From Xanthomonas hortorum pv. pelargonii (GTDB lineage Bacteria > Pseudomonadota > Gammaproteobacteria > Xanthomonadales > Xanthomonadaceae), in contig NZ_CP098604.1 in NCBI RefSeq assembly GCF_024499015.1, positions 4,030,001-4,094,000 of the forward strand: 64,000 nt of DNA, in the 5' to 3' direction. A program made the translations under genes and the position numbers. The notes beneath the pieces were generated by a model. The model searched no databases. It worked only from the letters and a program-made list of their open reading frames with translations, and was not told the DNA's origin. Below are positions 1 through 10,041 of this stretch, piece after piece (position 1 is the first letter of the stretch; every line of letters starts with the position of its first letter).

Positions 1-906
1 GACATGACCGGCGCGATCGCAGACGCCATCAACTACGCCGTGGACGAACTGCGCCACCTGGTGACCACGATCAACGACACCTCGGCGAAAGTGGCCGTGT
101 CGACTCAGGAAACCCAGGCCACGGCGATGCAGCTGGCCGACGCAGCCGGCCAGCAGGCCAACCAGATCACCACTGCGTCCGAGCGCATCAGCGAAATCGC
201 CGCCAGCATCGAACAGGTCTCGCGCAACTCCACCGAGTCGGCCGAAGTGGCGCAGCGCTCGGTGGTGATCGCCGCCGAAGGTGCCGGCGTGGTGCGCGAG
301 ACGATTCAGGGCATGGACCAGATCCGCGACCAGATCCAGGAAACCTCCAAGCGCATCAAACGGCTGGGCGAATCCTCGCAGGAGATCGGCTCGATCGTGG
401 AACTGATCAACGACATTTCCGAGCAGACCAACATCCTGGCGCTCAACGCCGCGGTGCAGGCGGCCTCGGCGGGTGAGGCCGGTCGCGGTTTCGCGGTGGT
501 GGCCGACGAAGTGCAGCGCCTGGCAGAACGTACCTCCGGCGCGACCCGGCGGATCGAAGGCCTGGTGCAGACCATTCAGGCCGATACCAACGAAGCGGTC
601 AGCTCGATGGAGCAGACCACCTCCGAAGTGGTGTCCGGTGCACGCCTGGCCGAAGACGCCGGTACCGCGCTGACCGAAATCGAGCGCGTGTCCAACGCGC
701 TGAATAATTTGATCAAGAACATCTCCATCGCCGCGCACCAGCAGTCGGCTGCAGCGACGGATATCACACAGACCATGGGCGTGATCCGTCAGATCACCAG
801 CCAGACATCGCAGGGTGCGGAGAAGACAGCCAAATCGATCGGCAACCTGGCCGAGCTCGCTGCCGATCTGCGCCGTTCGGTCGCCGACTTCAAGCTGCCG
901 GCGTGA
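1..906 (+). CDS. pilJ: Type IV pilus methyl-accepting chemotaxis protein PilJ, C-terminal part (5' end outside window)
   Basis: The reading frame is open from the first base, so the gene starts upstream of the window. The visible 301 residues are the cytoplasmic signalling domain of a methyl-accepting chemotaxis protein: a long alpha-helical coiled coil whose hairpin tip carries the conserved core [19 protein letters not shown], followed by the [18 protein letters not shown] block. The usual tip Glu is replaced by Val in NAAVQA, as I recall for PilJ. The periplasmic sensor and membrane segments are not in view. It is called PilJ, not a flagellar MCP, because it is followed directly by a ChpA-type kinase, a CheB-like and a CheW-like gene in the same direction, the Pil-Chp order that controls twitching motility. 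It would dock the ChpA kinase through CheW-type adaptors at the cell pole. Confidence 0.88.
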   Translation, partial: DMTGAIADAINYAVDELRHLVTTINDTSAKVAVSTQETQATAMQLADAAGQQANQITTASERISEIAASIEQVSRNSTESAEVAQRSVVIAAEGAGVVRETIQGMDQIRDQIQETSKRIKRLGESSQEIGSIVELINDISEQTNILALNAAVQAASAGEAGRGFAVVADEVQRLAERTSGATRRIEGLVQTIQADTNEAVSSMEQTTSEVVSGARLAEDAGTALTEIERVSNALNNLIKNISIAAHQQSAAATDITQTMGVIRQITSQTSQGAEKTAKSIGNLAELAADLRRSVADFKLPA

Positions 907-1021
907 CCACGACGCGCAACGGGAAAGGATCACAGCAGATGGCGCGTAGTCGCGTTACGTCGATGCAGGAACAGACCGGTCGCCGCGTGAGCGGTGCGTC
1001 GGTCGTAGGCAGGGGGCTGCA

Positions 1022-4000
1022 ATGAGTGCGCTTCGCGATGCGATGAGTCACGCCGCGCTGGGCTGGGTCAAGCCGGAGTTGGACGAGACGTTGCGCCAGG
1101 CGCGCAACGAGATCGAGTATTTTGCCGAAGAACCATCCGACACCAGTCGGATGCGCTTCTGCGCCGGCTATCTGCACCAAGTGCAGGGCACGCTGCGCAT
1201 GGTGGAGTTGTACGCCCCGGCCATGGTGGCCGAGGAGCTCGAGCTGCTGGCCCAGGCCGTGCAGGTGGGCGAGGTGGCCGACCGCGACGAAGCCTGCGCC
1301 ATGCTGATGCGCGGCACCGTGTTGCTGCCCGATTATCTGGAGCGTCTGCAGAACGGCCATCGCGATATTCCGATCGTGCTGCTGCCGTTGCTCAATGAAA
1401 TCCGTGCCACGCGTGGTCAACCGGGCCTCAACGAGAGCGTGCTGTTCGCGTTCGATCCGCAGGCCGGTGTCGCCACCGAAGCCGAACTGGATCACGCGCG
1501 CGGCAGCCTGAGCGGGCGCAATCGCGAGTTGCTCGACACTGTCGGCAACGCGGTCAAGGAAGAATTGCTGCGCGTCAAGGACGCGCTGGATCTTCACCTG
1601 CGGACCGGCGGCGACATTGCCGAGCTGCAGACCCAGGTCAAGGATCTCGGCAGCGTTGCCGACACCCTGGGCATGATGGGCCTGGGCGTGGCGCGCAACG
1701 TGGTCGTGCAGCAGCGCGATGCGCTGGCACGCGTGGTCGATGGCCATGTGCAGATGGACGAAGGCGTGCTGCTGGATATCGCCGGCGCGCTGCTCTATGT
1801 GGATGCCTCGCTGGACGACCAGGTCGCCAGTCTGGGTGCCGACTTCAGCGAAAACGAAGACGGCAGCAGCGGCGCCACCTCCGCGGAAGTGCGGCGCACG
1901 GTGGACGTGCTGGCACAGGAAGCGATTGCCAATTTCGGTGCGGCGCGCGAGCATTTCGTCGCCTTCATCGAAACCAATTGGGACCACGCGCGTCTGAGCA
2001 ATGTGCCGCATCTGCTCGGCGAAGTCGGCGGTGCCTTGCGCATTCTCGAATTGCCGCAGGCGGCCGATTATCTGGAAGGTGTGCGGCGTTACGTCGATCT
2101 GGAATTGATCGGCAAGCAGCGCGTGCCCAGCGGGCGTCAGCTGGACACGCTGGCCGATGCGATGGCCAGCCTGGAGTACTACCTGGAAGCCCTGCGCGAG
2201 CGCCGTCCCGGCCGCGAAGAGATTCTGGACATCACCCGCAACAGCCTGGAAACGCTGCGCTATTGGCCGCTGCCGTCGGGCCAGCCGTCCGAATTGCCGG
2301 TGGGTGCCGACCAGCCGGGCGACGTGGTCGAGCCGCAGCCGGTTGCCGCCGCGTTCGCACCGCTTGCCGCTGCGCCGGGCGTTGTGGCCGCCAACGATAT
2401 TGCGCCTACGCCTTCGCTGGAATGGGCCAACGAAACCGTGACCGAGGCGCCGTTCGCGGCCAGCGTGGTGCACGACACCGGCGCTGCCGCCACCGATACG
2501 GTGTTCTCGTTCGACCCGGTCGCTGCCGAAGAAACCGTGTCCGGTCAGGCGCACGTGCCGTTTACGGTCGCGCCGCTGGACCTGTCCGACGATGGCGCGC
2601 AGGCGCCCGGCGACTGGCAGCTGGAAACCACCGAGCAAACCGCGCCGATCGCCACCTCCGCGTTCGACCCGGTATCGGCCGAGCAGGACGGCACGGTGCC
2701 GGCCGAGCTTGCGCAGGTCAGTTACACGGTGGACCTGAGCGCGTTGGAGCAGGACGACATCGCAACGCCGGTGGTTGCCGAGCAGGCGCCGCTGCAGATC
2801 GAGCAGATCGATCTGCCAGGCGATGCGGATCAGACCGAAGTACCTTTGGACTTCATCGCCGAGGCCGAGGCCAGCCCCCGCCGCGCGCAGACCAGCATCG
2901 ACGATGCGTTTTCGCCGCCGCCGTTGCCGCCACTACCGCCGCAGGAACCGGACAACCCGTTCGTCGACGCCCAGCCCGAGCCGCAGACTCCGCCGGTGGA
3001 AGACAGCGCAGAGTCGGGCCCGCCGCGCGTGCAGCAGGCGGTGGTCAGCGAGTTCGAACTGGACGACGCATCGGCCGCGTTCCTGGCCCAGCTCGACGCT
3101 GCCGCTGCGCAGTTCGACGTGAATCGTCCGCAGGCGCCGTTGACGGCCAAGACCAATTCCTACACTGCCGCCGACACCCACGCAGAGCCCGACACTGCGC
3201 AAGCAGCGCCGGTGCAAGCGTCGAGCGAACCTTTGCAGGCCACTGCGGATGCCGGCATTTTTGGCGGCTTCGGCGACAGCGATATCGATGACGATATCCG
3301 CGACGTGTTCCTGGAAGAATTCGACGAAGAACTGGTCAATCTCGGGCTGCTGTTGCCGGTGTGGCGTGCCGCCCCGAACAGCCCCGAAACCATGCGTCCG
3401 ATCCGCCGCGTCTTCCACACCTTGAAGGGCAGTGGTCGGCTGGTCGGCGCGCATGTGCTGGGCGAGTTCAGCTGGAAGATCGAGAGCATGCTCAACCGCG
3501 TGCTCGACAATTCGCGGCCGGCCAGCCCGGCGGTCGTGGCGATGGTGCAACTTGCCTACGACGTGTTGCCGCAGTTCAATGCGGCGCTGCGCGACCAGGG
3601 CCGCATCAGTGCAGATCTGCCTGAAATCCAGGCCGTTGCCGAGCGCGTTGCCGCCGGCGAAGAACTCTACTACGTGCCTGCGCCGGCGACGCCAGCGACG
3701 GCTGGTGTTGCCGATGTCGCAGTCATTCCAGACATTCCGGCCCTTGCAGGCGTGCTGCCCGCAACCGGCGGCACACCCGCGTCGGTAGACAGCGTGCTGC
3801 GCGAAATTCTGGAAGCAGAAGTCGCAACCCACCTGGAAACCGTCAACGCCTGGCTGCAGGCCACGCAGGTCGAGCCGCAGCTGGTCAGCGAAGAAGTGCT
3901 GCGCGCCGTGCACACGATGAGTGGCGCGTTCGCGATGACCGACGTGCCGGAAATCACCCTGGTGACCACGCCGGCCGAAAGTTACGTCAAGCGTCTGCTC

Positions 4001-7000
4001 GCCGCCTCGGTGACGCCATCTGCCGACGGCATCGATGCCATCAAGGCGACCGCCGCGGCGATCGCCACCACCGTCACTGCTTTGCGCGCCGATGCGCCGC
4101 TGATTCCATCGTTTGCGCCATTGACCGAGCGCCTGCGCGCGTTGGCGGATACGCTGCCGGAAGCGCAGTGGCCACCGCAGGTGTTCCTGGAGGAGTTGGA
4201 CGATCTCGACGCGACGAGCGACGAGGCAATCAGCAACGACACGGCGGTCGAACTGACCGGCATGCAGGATCTGTCGCAGTATCTGGATGCGAGCGCATTG
4301 TCGTCGCATCCGGCTGATACCGCCGCGCCGACCCCTGTTGCCGATGAGGCGACGCAGGATGCCGATACGCAGGCCGCTGTCGATGCCGATGCACCGATCG
4401 CGGTCGACGAGCTGGCCGAAGCGGAAGCCGAAGACACCTCGGCGCTCGCGTTGGAAGCGCCTGCACCAAGCGAAGCACACGAGATCGCCGATGTTGTGTC
4501 GGCAGAGCAGCAGGTTGCATCGGCAGAGCAGAGTGGCGATGTGGCCGAGACCGCGCATGCAGCGAGCGGTGATGCGTTCGCATCTGCCGCCGAGTCGGAG
4601 CAGGTCGTTGAAGCGCTGCAGGGCGATGTTGCGCAGCACGAGCGCGCAGACGAAAGCGCATCGCACACTGCCGACGCGCACGACACCCCGGCCGATGAGC
4701 CGGTGGTCGAAGCCGACGCCTGGGATGCGACCGAACTGCAGCACGCCCCGATTGCCGACACGACGGCGCATCACGACGAAACACGCGATGTGCCGGAAGC
4801 GACCGAGCACGTTGCGGTGGACGAGTTGGCCGACGCAGAAGCCGCGTTGGGTGATGCGCAGACGCTTGTTGCGCCGGAAGCCGAGCATGCAGATGCCGAG
4901 CGCGCAGAGGCAGAACATGCAGACGGCGAGCAGCAGGCGCTGACTGAGCGCGCGGCCGTGCATGACCAGCACGATCAGCACGCCCAGATCGATGGCGACG
5001 CACCGGCGCAGGATGCTGGCCCGCACTTGGTCGACGGCACGCCGTCTGCTGACGAAACGCCTGTCGAGACCATCGAAGCGCTGCAAGCGGTACACGATGA
5101 GGCCCCGGTGGCCGATGAGACGCCTGCATCGACGGCCGAAGACTGGACGCCGGAGACCGCAGCGCTGGACAGCGTATCGACCGAGCACGACGAACAGGTT
5201 TCCGCAGCGCACGACCACGCTGCCGTGGCTACGGAGGGCGACGCGCAGCTGGGCGAGCAGACCTATTCGGAACAACACGCCCTGCCCGGCGAACAGGTGC
5301 AATCGGAAGAGCTCGCGCCTTCGTATGAGCATGCGGAAGCTGAAACGCATGTTCACTCCGACGCGCAGACGGACGATCAGGCGCGTTCGGAAGAACACGC
5401 CCACTCGAACGAACAAGTGCTGTCGGACGCACAGGCGCACGAGCAAACTGCCGAAGAACATGCTGGAGAAGTCGAGCAAACTGCCGAAGCCTTACCCGAG
5501 TACACCATCGAGTCGGTGCAGGCTTTCGAGATGGCACAGGTGGCCGATCAGGTCGAAGAGACCGGCGATCCGCAGTCCGAGATCGCACCGGAGCTGCATG
5601 CCGACGCGACTGCAGATGTCGATGCGGATGCCGACAAGGACGGCAACACCGATGCCGACGCTCGACACAGCGACGAACACGCAACGCACGACACGACCGT
5701 GGCAACGGATCATGTCGAACTCACTGAGTACGTGGATCACACTCAACAAGCCGAACAGATCGAGCACATCGAACCGGCCAGCGAAGAGTCGGCCAGCGAA
5801 CCAGACGCCAGCGAGCAGGAAGACCCCACAGCCGCAACCTTCAGCGCGCCGGTGGAAGAAGCCGCACCGGCCGACACCACCGCCAACGATGCCGGCGCTG
5901 CCTTCGATATCGGCCAGCTCAATTTCGATCAGCTCGATGGTGAATTGGTCGACATCTTCGTCGAGGAAGGCCGCGACCTGCTGGACCATTGCGATGGTCT
6001 GATCGCCCGCATGCGCGAAGTGCCGGAAGACCGCGATGTCCTCAACGGACTGCAGCGCGATTTGCATACGCTCAAGGGCGGCGCGCGCATGGCCGGCATC
6101 AACGCCATCGGCGATCTCGGTCATGCGATCGAATCGCTGCTCGAAGCGGTGGCGGCCAACCGCACCGACATCGATCGCGATGACGTGCGCCTGTTCGAAC
6201 GTGGTTTCGACCGTTTGCACCAGTTGTTGACCCGCACCGGCATGCACCGCGCCGTGGCGATGCCGACCGACCTGGTGGAAGCCTTCGAAACCCGCACCCG
6301 TGGCCGCAACGCCGCCCCGCCCAGCGACGCCGATGTGCGTGCGATCGCCAAGGCGTCGGTGGAACCGGCACCGCTGTCTGCCCCCATTCCGGTCGAGGGC
6401 CAGGTCGAGGAAGAACTGATGCCGCGCGCGCAGCAGGAACAGGTGCGCGTGCGTGCCGACCTGCTCGACCGCCTGGTCAATCATGCCGGCGAAGTGGCGA
6501 TCTACCGCTCGCGGCTGGAACAGCAGATGGGCGCGTTCCGCGGCGCCATGGGCGAACTGGATCGCACCAACGCCCGTCTGCGCGACCAGTTGCGGCGTCT
6601 GGATCTGGAAACCGAAGCGCAGATCGTGGCGCGTTATCAGCGCGAGCAGGACCAGGGCGATCGCACCTTCGATCCGCTGGAACTGGACCGCTTCTCCACC
6701 TTGCAGCAGCTCAGCCGCGCGCTGAACGAATCGGCCGCCGACTTGGGCGGTTTGCAGGGCGTGCTGGAAGATCTCTCGCGGCAGTACGACGGCCTGCTGC
6801 AACAGCAGTCGCGCGTCAGCTCCGAACTGCAGGACGGCCTGATGCGCGCGCGCATGGTGCCGTTCGACGGGCTGGTGCCGCGTCTGCGCCGTGTGGTGCG
6901 CCAGGCGGCCACCGATACCGGCAAGCAGGTGCATCTGGTGCTGGAAGGCACCCAGGGCGAACTGGATCGCAACGTGCTCGATCGTATGGTCGCGCCGTTG

Positions 7001-8242
7001 GAACACATGCTGCGCAACTCGGTGGCGCATGGCCTGGAAACGCCGGAACAACGGCGCGAGGCGGGCAAGCCGGAAGAGGGCAGCATCGCGATCCGTCTGC
7101 GCCGCGAAGGCTCGGAAATCGTGCTGGAAGTGGCCGACGACGGCGCCGGGCTGGACCGCGAGGCGATCCGTCGCCGCGGCGAGCAGCGCGGCCTGATCGA
7201 ACCGGGCCAGGAGCTCAGCGAGGCCGAACTCGATGGCCTGATCTTCGCCTCCGGGTTCAGTACCTCCGAGCAGGTCAGCCAGCTGGCCGGCCGTGGCGTG
7301 GGCATGGACGTGGTGCGCAACGAAGTGCGTCAGCTCGGCGGCTCGGTGGATATCCACTCGGTGCGCGGCCAGGGCGTCACCTTCACCCTGCGCCTGCCGC
7401 AGACGCTGGCGGTCACCCAGGCGGTGTTCGTGCGGATCGGCGAAACCACCTTCGCGGTGCCGGTGGGTTCGGTCAGCGGTATCGGCCGCATCTCGCGCAG
7501 CCGTTACGAATCGGGCGAGGGCGGCTACCACTACGCTGGCGAGGAGTACGTGCTGCACGATCTGGGCTCGCTGGTCGGCCAGCCGGTTGCGCGTGCCGAT
7601 GGCCAGGCGCAGGTGCCGTTGTTGCTGGTGCGTGCGGGCGATCTGCGCGCGGCTGTGGCGATCGATCAGGTGCTGGGCAACCGTGAAATCGTGGTCAAGC
7701 CGGTGGGTCTGCAGATCGCCTCGGTGCCGGGTATCTACGGTGCCACCATCACCGGCGATGGCCGTGTGGTGGTGATTCTGGACGTGGCGCCGCTGGTACG
7801 TCGTTACCTCAGCCAGCCGGCGCGTCCGGCGCTGGAAACGCCGGCCGAAGCGCAGCGCCAGGTGCCGTTGGTGATGGTGGTGGACGATTCGCTGACCATG
7901 CGCAAGGTCACCAGCCGCGTGCTGGAGCGCCACAACCTGGATGTCACCACCGCCCGCGACGGCGTCGAGGCGCTGGAGCTGCTCGAAGAGCGCGTGCCCG
8001 ACCTGATGCTGCTGGATATCGAAATGCCGCGCATGGACGGCTACGAGTTGGCGACCGCGATGCGTGCCGACCCGCGCTTCAAGGCGGTGCCGATCGTGAT
8101 GATCACCTCGCGCAGTGGCGAGAAGCATCGCCAGCGCGCCTTTGAGATCGGTGTGCAACGTTATCTGGGCAAGCCCTACCAAGAGTTGGATCTGATGCGA
8201 AACGTGTATGACCTGCTGGGGATCGCCCGTGTCCGAGAATAA
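1022..8242 (+). CDS. chpA: ChpA/PilL-type hybrid chemotaxis histidine kinase with multiple HPt domains
   Basis: A 2406-residue CheA-family kinase of the Pil-Chp system. A purine-rich AGGGGG lies just before the ATG. Domains in order: an N-terminal degenerate HPt-like helical region (about 20-100); a canonical HPt with FHTLKGSGR near residue 797; a degenerate HPt with HTMSG near 962; an Ala/Glu/Asp/His-rich low-complexity linker from about 1090 to 1620; a canonical HPt with LHTLKGGARM near 1682; the dimerisation segment from about 1805; an HATPase with the N box (LRNSVAHGLE) and G boxes (DDGAGLD, GRGVGMDVV), about 1970-2130; a CheW-like domain to about 2270; and a C-terminal receiver with VVDDSLTMRK and phospho-acceptor LLDIEMPRMDG near 2330. 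It would phosphorylate PilG/PilH-type response regulators to steer pilus extension and retraction. The long acidic linker is the odd part; the catalytic core looks intact. Confidence 0.93.
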   Translation: MSALRDAMSHAALGWVKPELDETLRQARNEIEYFAEEPSDTSRMRFCAGYLHQVQGTLRMVELYAPAMVAEELELLAQAVQVGEVADRDEACAMLMRGTVLLPDYLERLQNGHRDIPIVLLPLLNEIRATRGQPGLNESVLFAFDPQAGVATEAELDHARGSLSGRNRELLDTVGNAVKEELLRVKDALDLHLRTGGDIAELQTQVKDLGSVADTLGMMGLGVARNVVVQQRDALARVVDGHVQMDEGVLLDIAGALLYVDASLDDQVASLGADFSENEDGSSGATSAEVRRTVDVLAQEAIANFGAAREHFVAFIETNWDHARLSNVPHLLGEVGGALRILELPQAADYLEGVRRYVDLELIGKQRVPSGRQLDTLADAMASLEYYLEALRERRPGREEILDITRNSLETLRYWPLPSGQPSELPVGADQPGDVVEPQPVAAAFAPLAAAPGVVAANDIAPTPSLEWANETVTEAPFAASVVHDTGAAATDTVFSFDPVAAEETVSGQAHVPFTVAPLDLSDDGAQAPGDWQLETTEQTAPIATSAFDPVSAEQDGTVPAELAQVSYTVDLSALEQDDIATPVVAEQAPLQIEQIDLPGDADQTEVPLDFIAEAEASPRRAQTSIDDAFSPPPLPPLPPQEPDNPFVDAQPEPQTPPVEDSAESGPPRVQQAVVSEFELDDASAAFLAQLDAAAAQFDVNRPQAPLTAKTNSYTAADTHAEPDTAQAAPVQASSEPLQATADAGIFGGFGDSDIDDDIRDVFLEEFDEELVNLGLLLPVWRAAPNSPETMRPIRRVFHTLKGSGRLVGAHVLGEFSWKIESMLNRVLDNSRPASPAVVAMVQLAYDVLPQFNAALRDQGRISADLPEIQAVAERVAAGEELYYVPAPATPATAGVADVAVIPDIPALAGVLPATGGTPASVDSVLREILEAEVATHLETVNAWLQATQVEPQLVSEEVLRAVHTMSGAFAMTDVPEITLVTTPAESYVKRLLAASVTPSADGIDAIKATAAAIATTVTALRADAPLIPSFAPLTERLRALADTLPEAQWPPQVFLEELDDLDATSDEAISNDTAVELTGMQDLSQYLDASALSSHPADTAAPTPVADEATQDADTQAAVDADAPIAVDELAEAEAEDTSALALEAPAPSEAHEIADVVSAEQQVASAEQSGDVAETAHAASGDAFASAAESEQVVEALQGDVAQHERADESASHTADAHDTPADEPVVEADAWDATELQHAPIADTTAHHDETRDVPEATEHVAVDELADAEAALGDAQTLVAPEAEHADAERAEAEHADGEQQALTERAAVHDQHDQHAQIDGDAPAQDAGPHLVDGTPSADETPVETIEALQAVHDEAPVADETPASTAEDWTPETAALDSVSTEHDEQVSAAHDHAAVATEGDAQLGEQTYSEQHALPGEQVQSEELAPSYEHAEAETHVHSDAQTDDQARSEEHAHSNEQVLSDAQAHEQTAEEHAGEVEQTAEALPEYTIESVQAFEMAQVADQVEETGDPQSEIAPELHADATADVDADADKDGNTDADARHSDEHATHDTTVATDHVELTEYVDHTQQAEQIEHIEPASEESASEPDASEQEDPTAATFSAPVEEAAPADTTANDAGAAFDIGQLNFDQLDGELVDIFVEEGRDLLDHCDGLIARMREVPEDRDVLNGLQRDLHTLKGGARMAGINAIGDLGHAIESLLEAVAANRTDIDRDDVRLFERGFDRLHQLLTRTGMHRAVAMPTDLVEAFETRTRGRNAAPPSDADVRAIAKASVEPAPLSAPIPVEGQVEEELMPRAQQEQVRVRADLLDRLVNHAGEVAIYRSRLEQQMGAFRGAMGELDRTNARLRDQLRRLDLETEAQIVARYQREQDQGDRTFDPLELDRFSTLQQLSRALNESAADLGGLQGVLEDLSRQYDGLLQQQSRVSSELQDGLMRARMVPFDGLVPRLRRVVRQAATDTGKQVHLVLEGTQGELDRNVLDRMVAPLEHMLRNSVAHGLETPEQRREAGKPEEGSIAIRLRREGSEIVLEVADDGAGLDREAIRRRGEQRGLIEPGQELSEAELDGLIFASGFSTSEQVSQLAGRGVGMDVVRNEVRQLGGSVDIHSVRGQGVTFTLRLPQTLAVTQAVFVRIGETTFAVPVGSVSGIGRISRSRYESGEGGYHYAGEEYVLHDLGSLVGQPVARADGQAQVPLLLVRAGDLRAAVAIDQVLGNREIVVKPVGLQIASVPGIYGATITGDGRVVVILDVAPLVRRYLSQPARPALETPAEAQRQVPLVMVVDDSLTMRKVTSRVLERHNLDVTTARDGVEALELLEERVPDLMLLDIEMPRMDGYELATAMRADPRFKAVPIVMITSRSGEKHRQRAFEIGVQRYLGKPYQELDLMRNVYDLLGIARVRE

Positions 8243-9437
8243 TGGCGCAATGGGAACGCCGGTCGCCCTGCTGGGCCGGCCCGGTCCGGCGCGCGAGCGC
8301 CTGCGTGAAGCGCTCGGTCTGGCCGGCGCGCAGGTGGTGCTGGAAGACGATCCCTCTGCGGTGGACGTGCAGATGCTGCGCGATGCCGAGCCGGTGGCGG
8401 TGCTGGTCTCGCTGGAGCCGTCGATCGAAGACGCACTCGAAGCGCTGGAACCGGCTTTCAACATGCCAGGCGTCACGGTGATCTTCGACGAGGCTGAGTT
8501 GACCGTGCGCCGCGAGGGCTGGGAAGCGCAGCGGTGGGTACGCCATCTGGCCGCCAAGCTGCACGGCCATGCCGACGTGTTGCCGCCGGGCACCGAAAGT
8601 GAGCCGTCGTTGCAGCCCGAGCCTGGCCTGGAACTGGCGCCGCGGCAGCATTCGGATCTGCAGCTCGACCAGCATCTGGAAGCAGCCGCGCAGATCTTCG
8701 AACGCATTCCTGGCGATGGATTTTTCACGCGTTCCGGCAGCACTGATGCCGCTGCGGTTGTTGACGACAAACCTGGCCTGTCGCTGGGCGATTCCAGCAC
8801 CTGGGGCCTGGTCGATGAGGTGGCCGTGGTGGTGCGCCCGCGTGCCGAGCTGGACGTGGCGGCGCTGTCGACCGGCGGTCTGTCGCTGGTGGAGCTGGAC
8901 CACACGGGCGAGGCCGCCGGCGCGGTGCTGGTGATGGCCGGTATCGGTGGCCCGGATGCGATCCGTCGGCTGCTGGGCGCGTTGCCGCCGCAGTTTCCGC
9001 GCCCCGTGCTGGTGCGCATGACGCTGGATGGTGGCCAGTACGGCAACCTGGTGCGGCAGATGGGACGTGTGTCTGCGCTGCCGGTCGAACTGGCTGAAGT
9101 CGGCCAGGTGATCGTGGCCGGCAAGGTGTATGTACTGCCCGAAGAAGTCGGTGTTCAGCAGCATGCGGGCGCCCTGGCCTTTATCGCGCACACCGATCCT
9201 GCCGCGCTGGTGGCCGCGTTGCCGCCGGCCGACAGTGCGGTGCTGATGCTCAGCGGTGCCAACGAGGCGCTGGTGGATGCGTCGCTGGCACTGGCGGAAC
9301 AGGGCGGTTGGTTGGCGGGTCAGTCCGCCGACGGTTGCTACGACCCGGCCGCGGCAGCGCGTCTGGCACGCCAAGGCATTTTGACCGGCGACCCTGCGCA
9401 GTTGGCGCAGGCGTTGGCACAGCGCTGGCCGGCGTAA
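8229..9437 (+). CDS. chpB: ChpB, CheB-like protein-glutamate methylesterase homologue lacking catalytic residues
   Basis: About 402 residues. A GTG at 8229 overlaps the end of chpA by 14 bases, giving coupled translation; an ATG at 8250 is the alternative start. Residues 1-110 resemble a worn receiver domain (ALLGRPGPARERLREAL then VAVLVSLEPSIEDALEAL). The C-terminal 190 residues follow the CheB methylesterase fold: VLVMAGIGGPDAIRRLL aligns with the family's GASTGG Ser motif, RPVLVRMTLDGG with the QH motif, and VLMLSGANEALVDA with the GMGxDG motif. In this alignment the Ser, His and Asp of the catalytic triad are all missing. Context says it should demethylate PilJ, but the sequence suggests an inactive scaffold or regulator. 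The family assignment is good; loss of activity is inferred. Confidence 0.82.
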   Translation: MSENNGAMGTPVALLGRPGPARERLREALGLAGAQVVLEDDPSAVDVQMLRDAEPVAVLVSLEPSIEDALEALEPAFNMPGVTVIFDEAELTVRREGWEAQRWVRHLAAKLHGHADVLPPGTESEPSLQPEPGLELAPRQHSDLQLDQHLEAAAQIFERIPGDGFFTRSGSTDAAAVVDDKPGLSLGDSSTWGLVDEVAVVVRPRAELDVAALSTGGLSLVELDHTGEAAGAVLVMAGIGGPDAIRRLLGALPPQFPRPVLVRMTLDGGQYGNLVRQMGRVSALPVELAEVGQVIVAGKVYVLPEEVGVQQHAGALAFIAHTDPAALVAALPPADSAVLMLSGANEALVDASLALAEQGGWLAGQSADGCYDPAAAARLARQGILTGDPAQLAQALAQRWPA

Positions 9438-9471
9438 GCCGGGCGCTTCCTCTCAGATCGGAACAAGTGCG

Positions 9472-9948
9472 ATGAGCTACGCCAACAATGACGAAATCCG
9501 CGGCGTCCTGATCCAGGCCGGACAGGAGCGCGTGCTGCTGCCGAATGCCACCGTGGCAGAGGTGATGTCGCGGGTAGCGGTCGAGCCGATGGCCGACATG
9601 CCGCGCTGGGTGGTCGGGCGCATCGACTGGTACGGCTGGAAAGTGCCGTTGCTCTCGTTCGCGCGCCTCAGCGGCATGGGCGAAGAGCCCGCCGCAGTCA
9701 ACAACAAGGTGATCGTGCTGAAGGCGCTGGGTGGCGATCCGGCGCTGCCATATTTCGCGCTGCTCACCGCCTCGTTCCCGCAGCTGATCTCGGTGCCGCG
9801 CGACGGCCTGCTGGCCGACGCCTCCGAAGACGCACTGCCCGACGGCGTGCACATGCGTGTGCTGCTGGGCGAGCAGAGCGCACTGCTGCCGAACCTGGAT
9901 GCGATCGAAGCGCAGGTTGCGCAGGCGCTTGCGGCGGTTGCTGCCTAA
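9472..9948 (+). CDS. chpC: ChpC-like CheW adaptor protein
   Basis: A 158-residue CheW-domain protein starting 34 bases after chpB. The whole length is one CheW fold: an N-terminal beta strand block (RGVLIQAGQERVLLPNATVAEV), the central WVVGRIDWYGWKVPLLSFARL segment equivalent to the CheW region that contacts receptor and kinase, and a C-terminal helix. It has no enzymatic motif. In Pil-Chp systems a second CheW-like protein (ChpC) links additional receptors to ChpA, and its place after chpB matches that gene order. It is a soluble cytoplasmic adaptor. The start is the first ATG in frame and has only a weak upstream purine run. Confidence 0.85.
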   Translation: MSYANNDEIRGVLIQAGQERVLLPNATVAEVMSRVAVEPMADMPRWVVGRIDWYGWKVPLLSFARLSGMGEEPAAVNNKVIVLKALGGDPALPYFALLTASFPQLISVPRDGLLADASEDALPDGVHMRVLLGEQSALLPNLDAIEAQVAQALAAVAA

Positions 9949-10041
9949 GCGCGGCTGGCTAGACGACTACGCGGCGGCATCTGTACTACGCGCACTGTCA
10001 CGAGCCTTCCCGTTTTCGCGCCAGTTGATCATGCAGACGGT

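Noticed and set aside
890..2638. Long antisense frames within the chp operon (also 2933-5479, 5492-9124)
   Set aside because: They mirror chpA in high-GC DNA, lack ribosome-binding sites and show His/Gln/Arg-rich, non-protein-like composition.
9949..10041. An upstream extension of the GNAT gene
   Set aside because: The frame is open but has no ATG with a ribosome-binding site; the start remains uncertain, so no extension is claimed.
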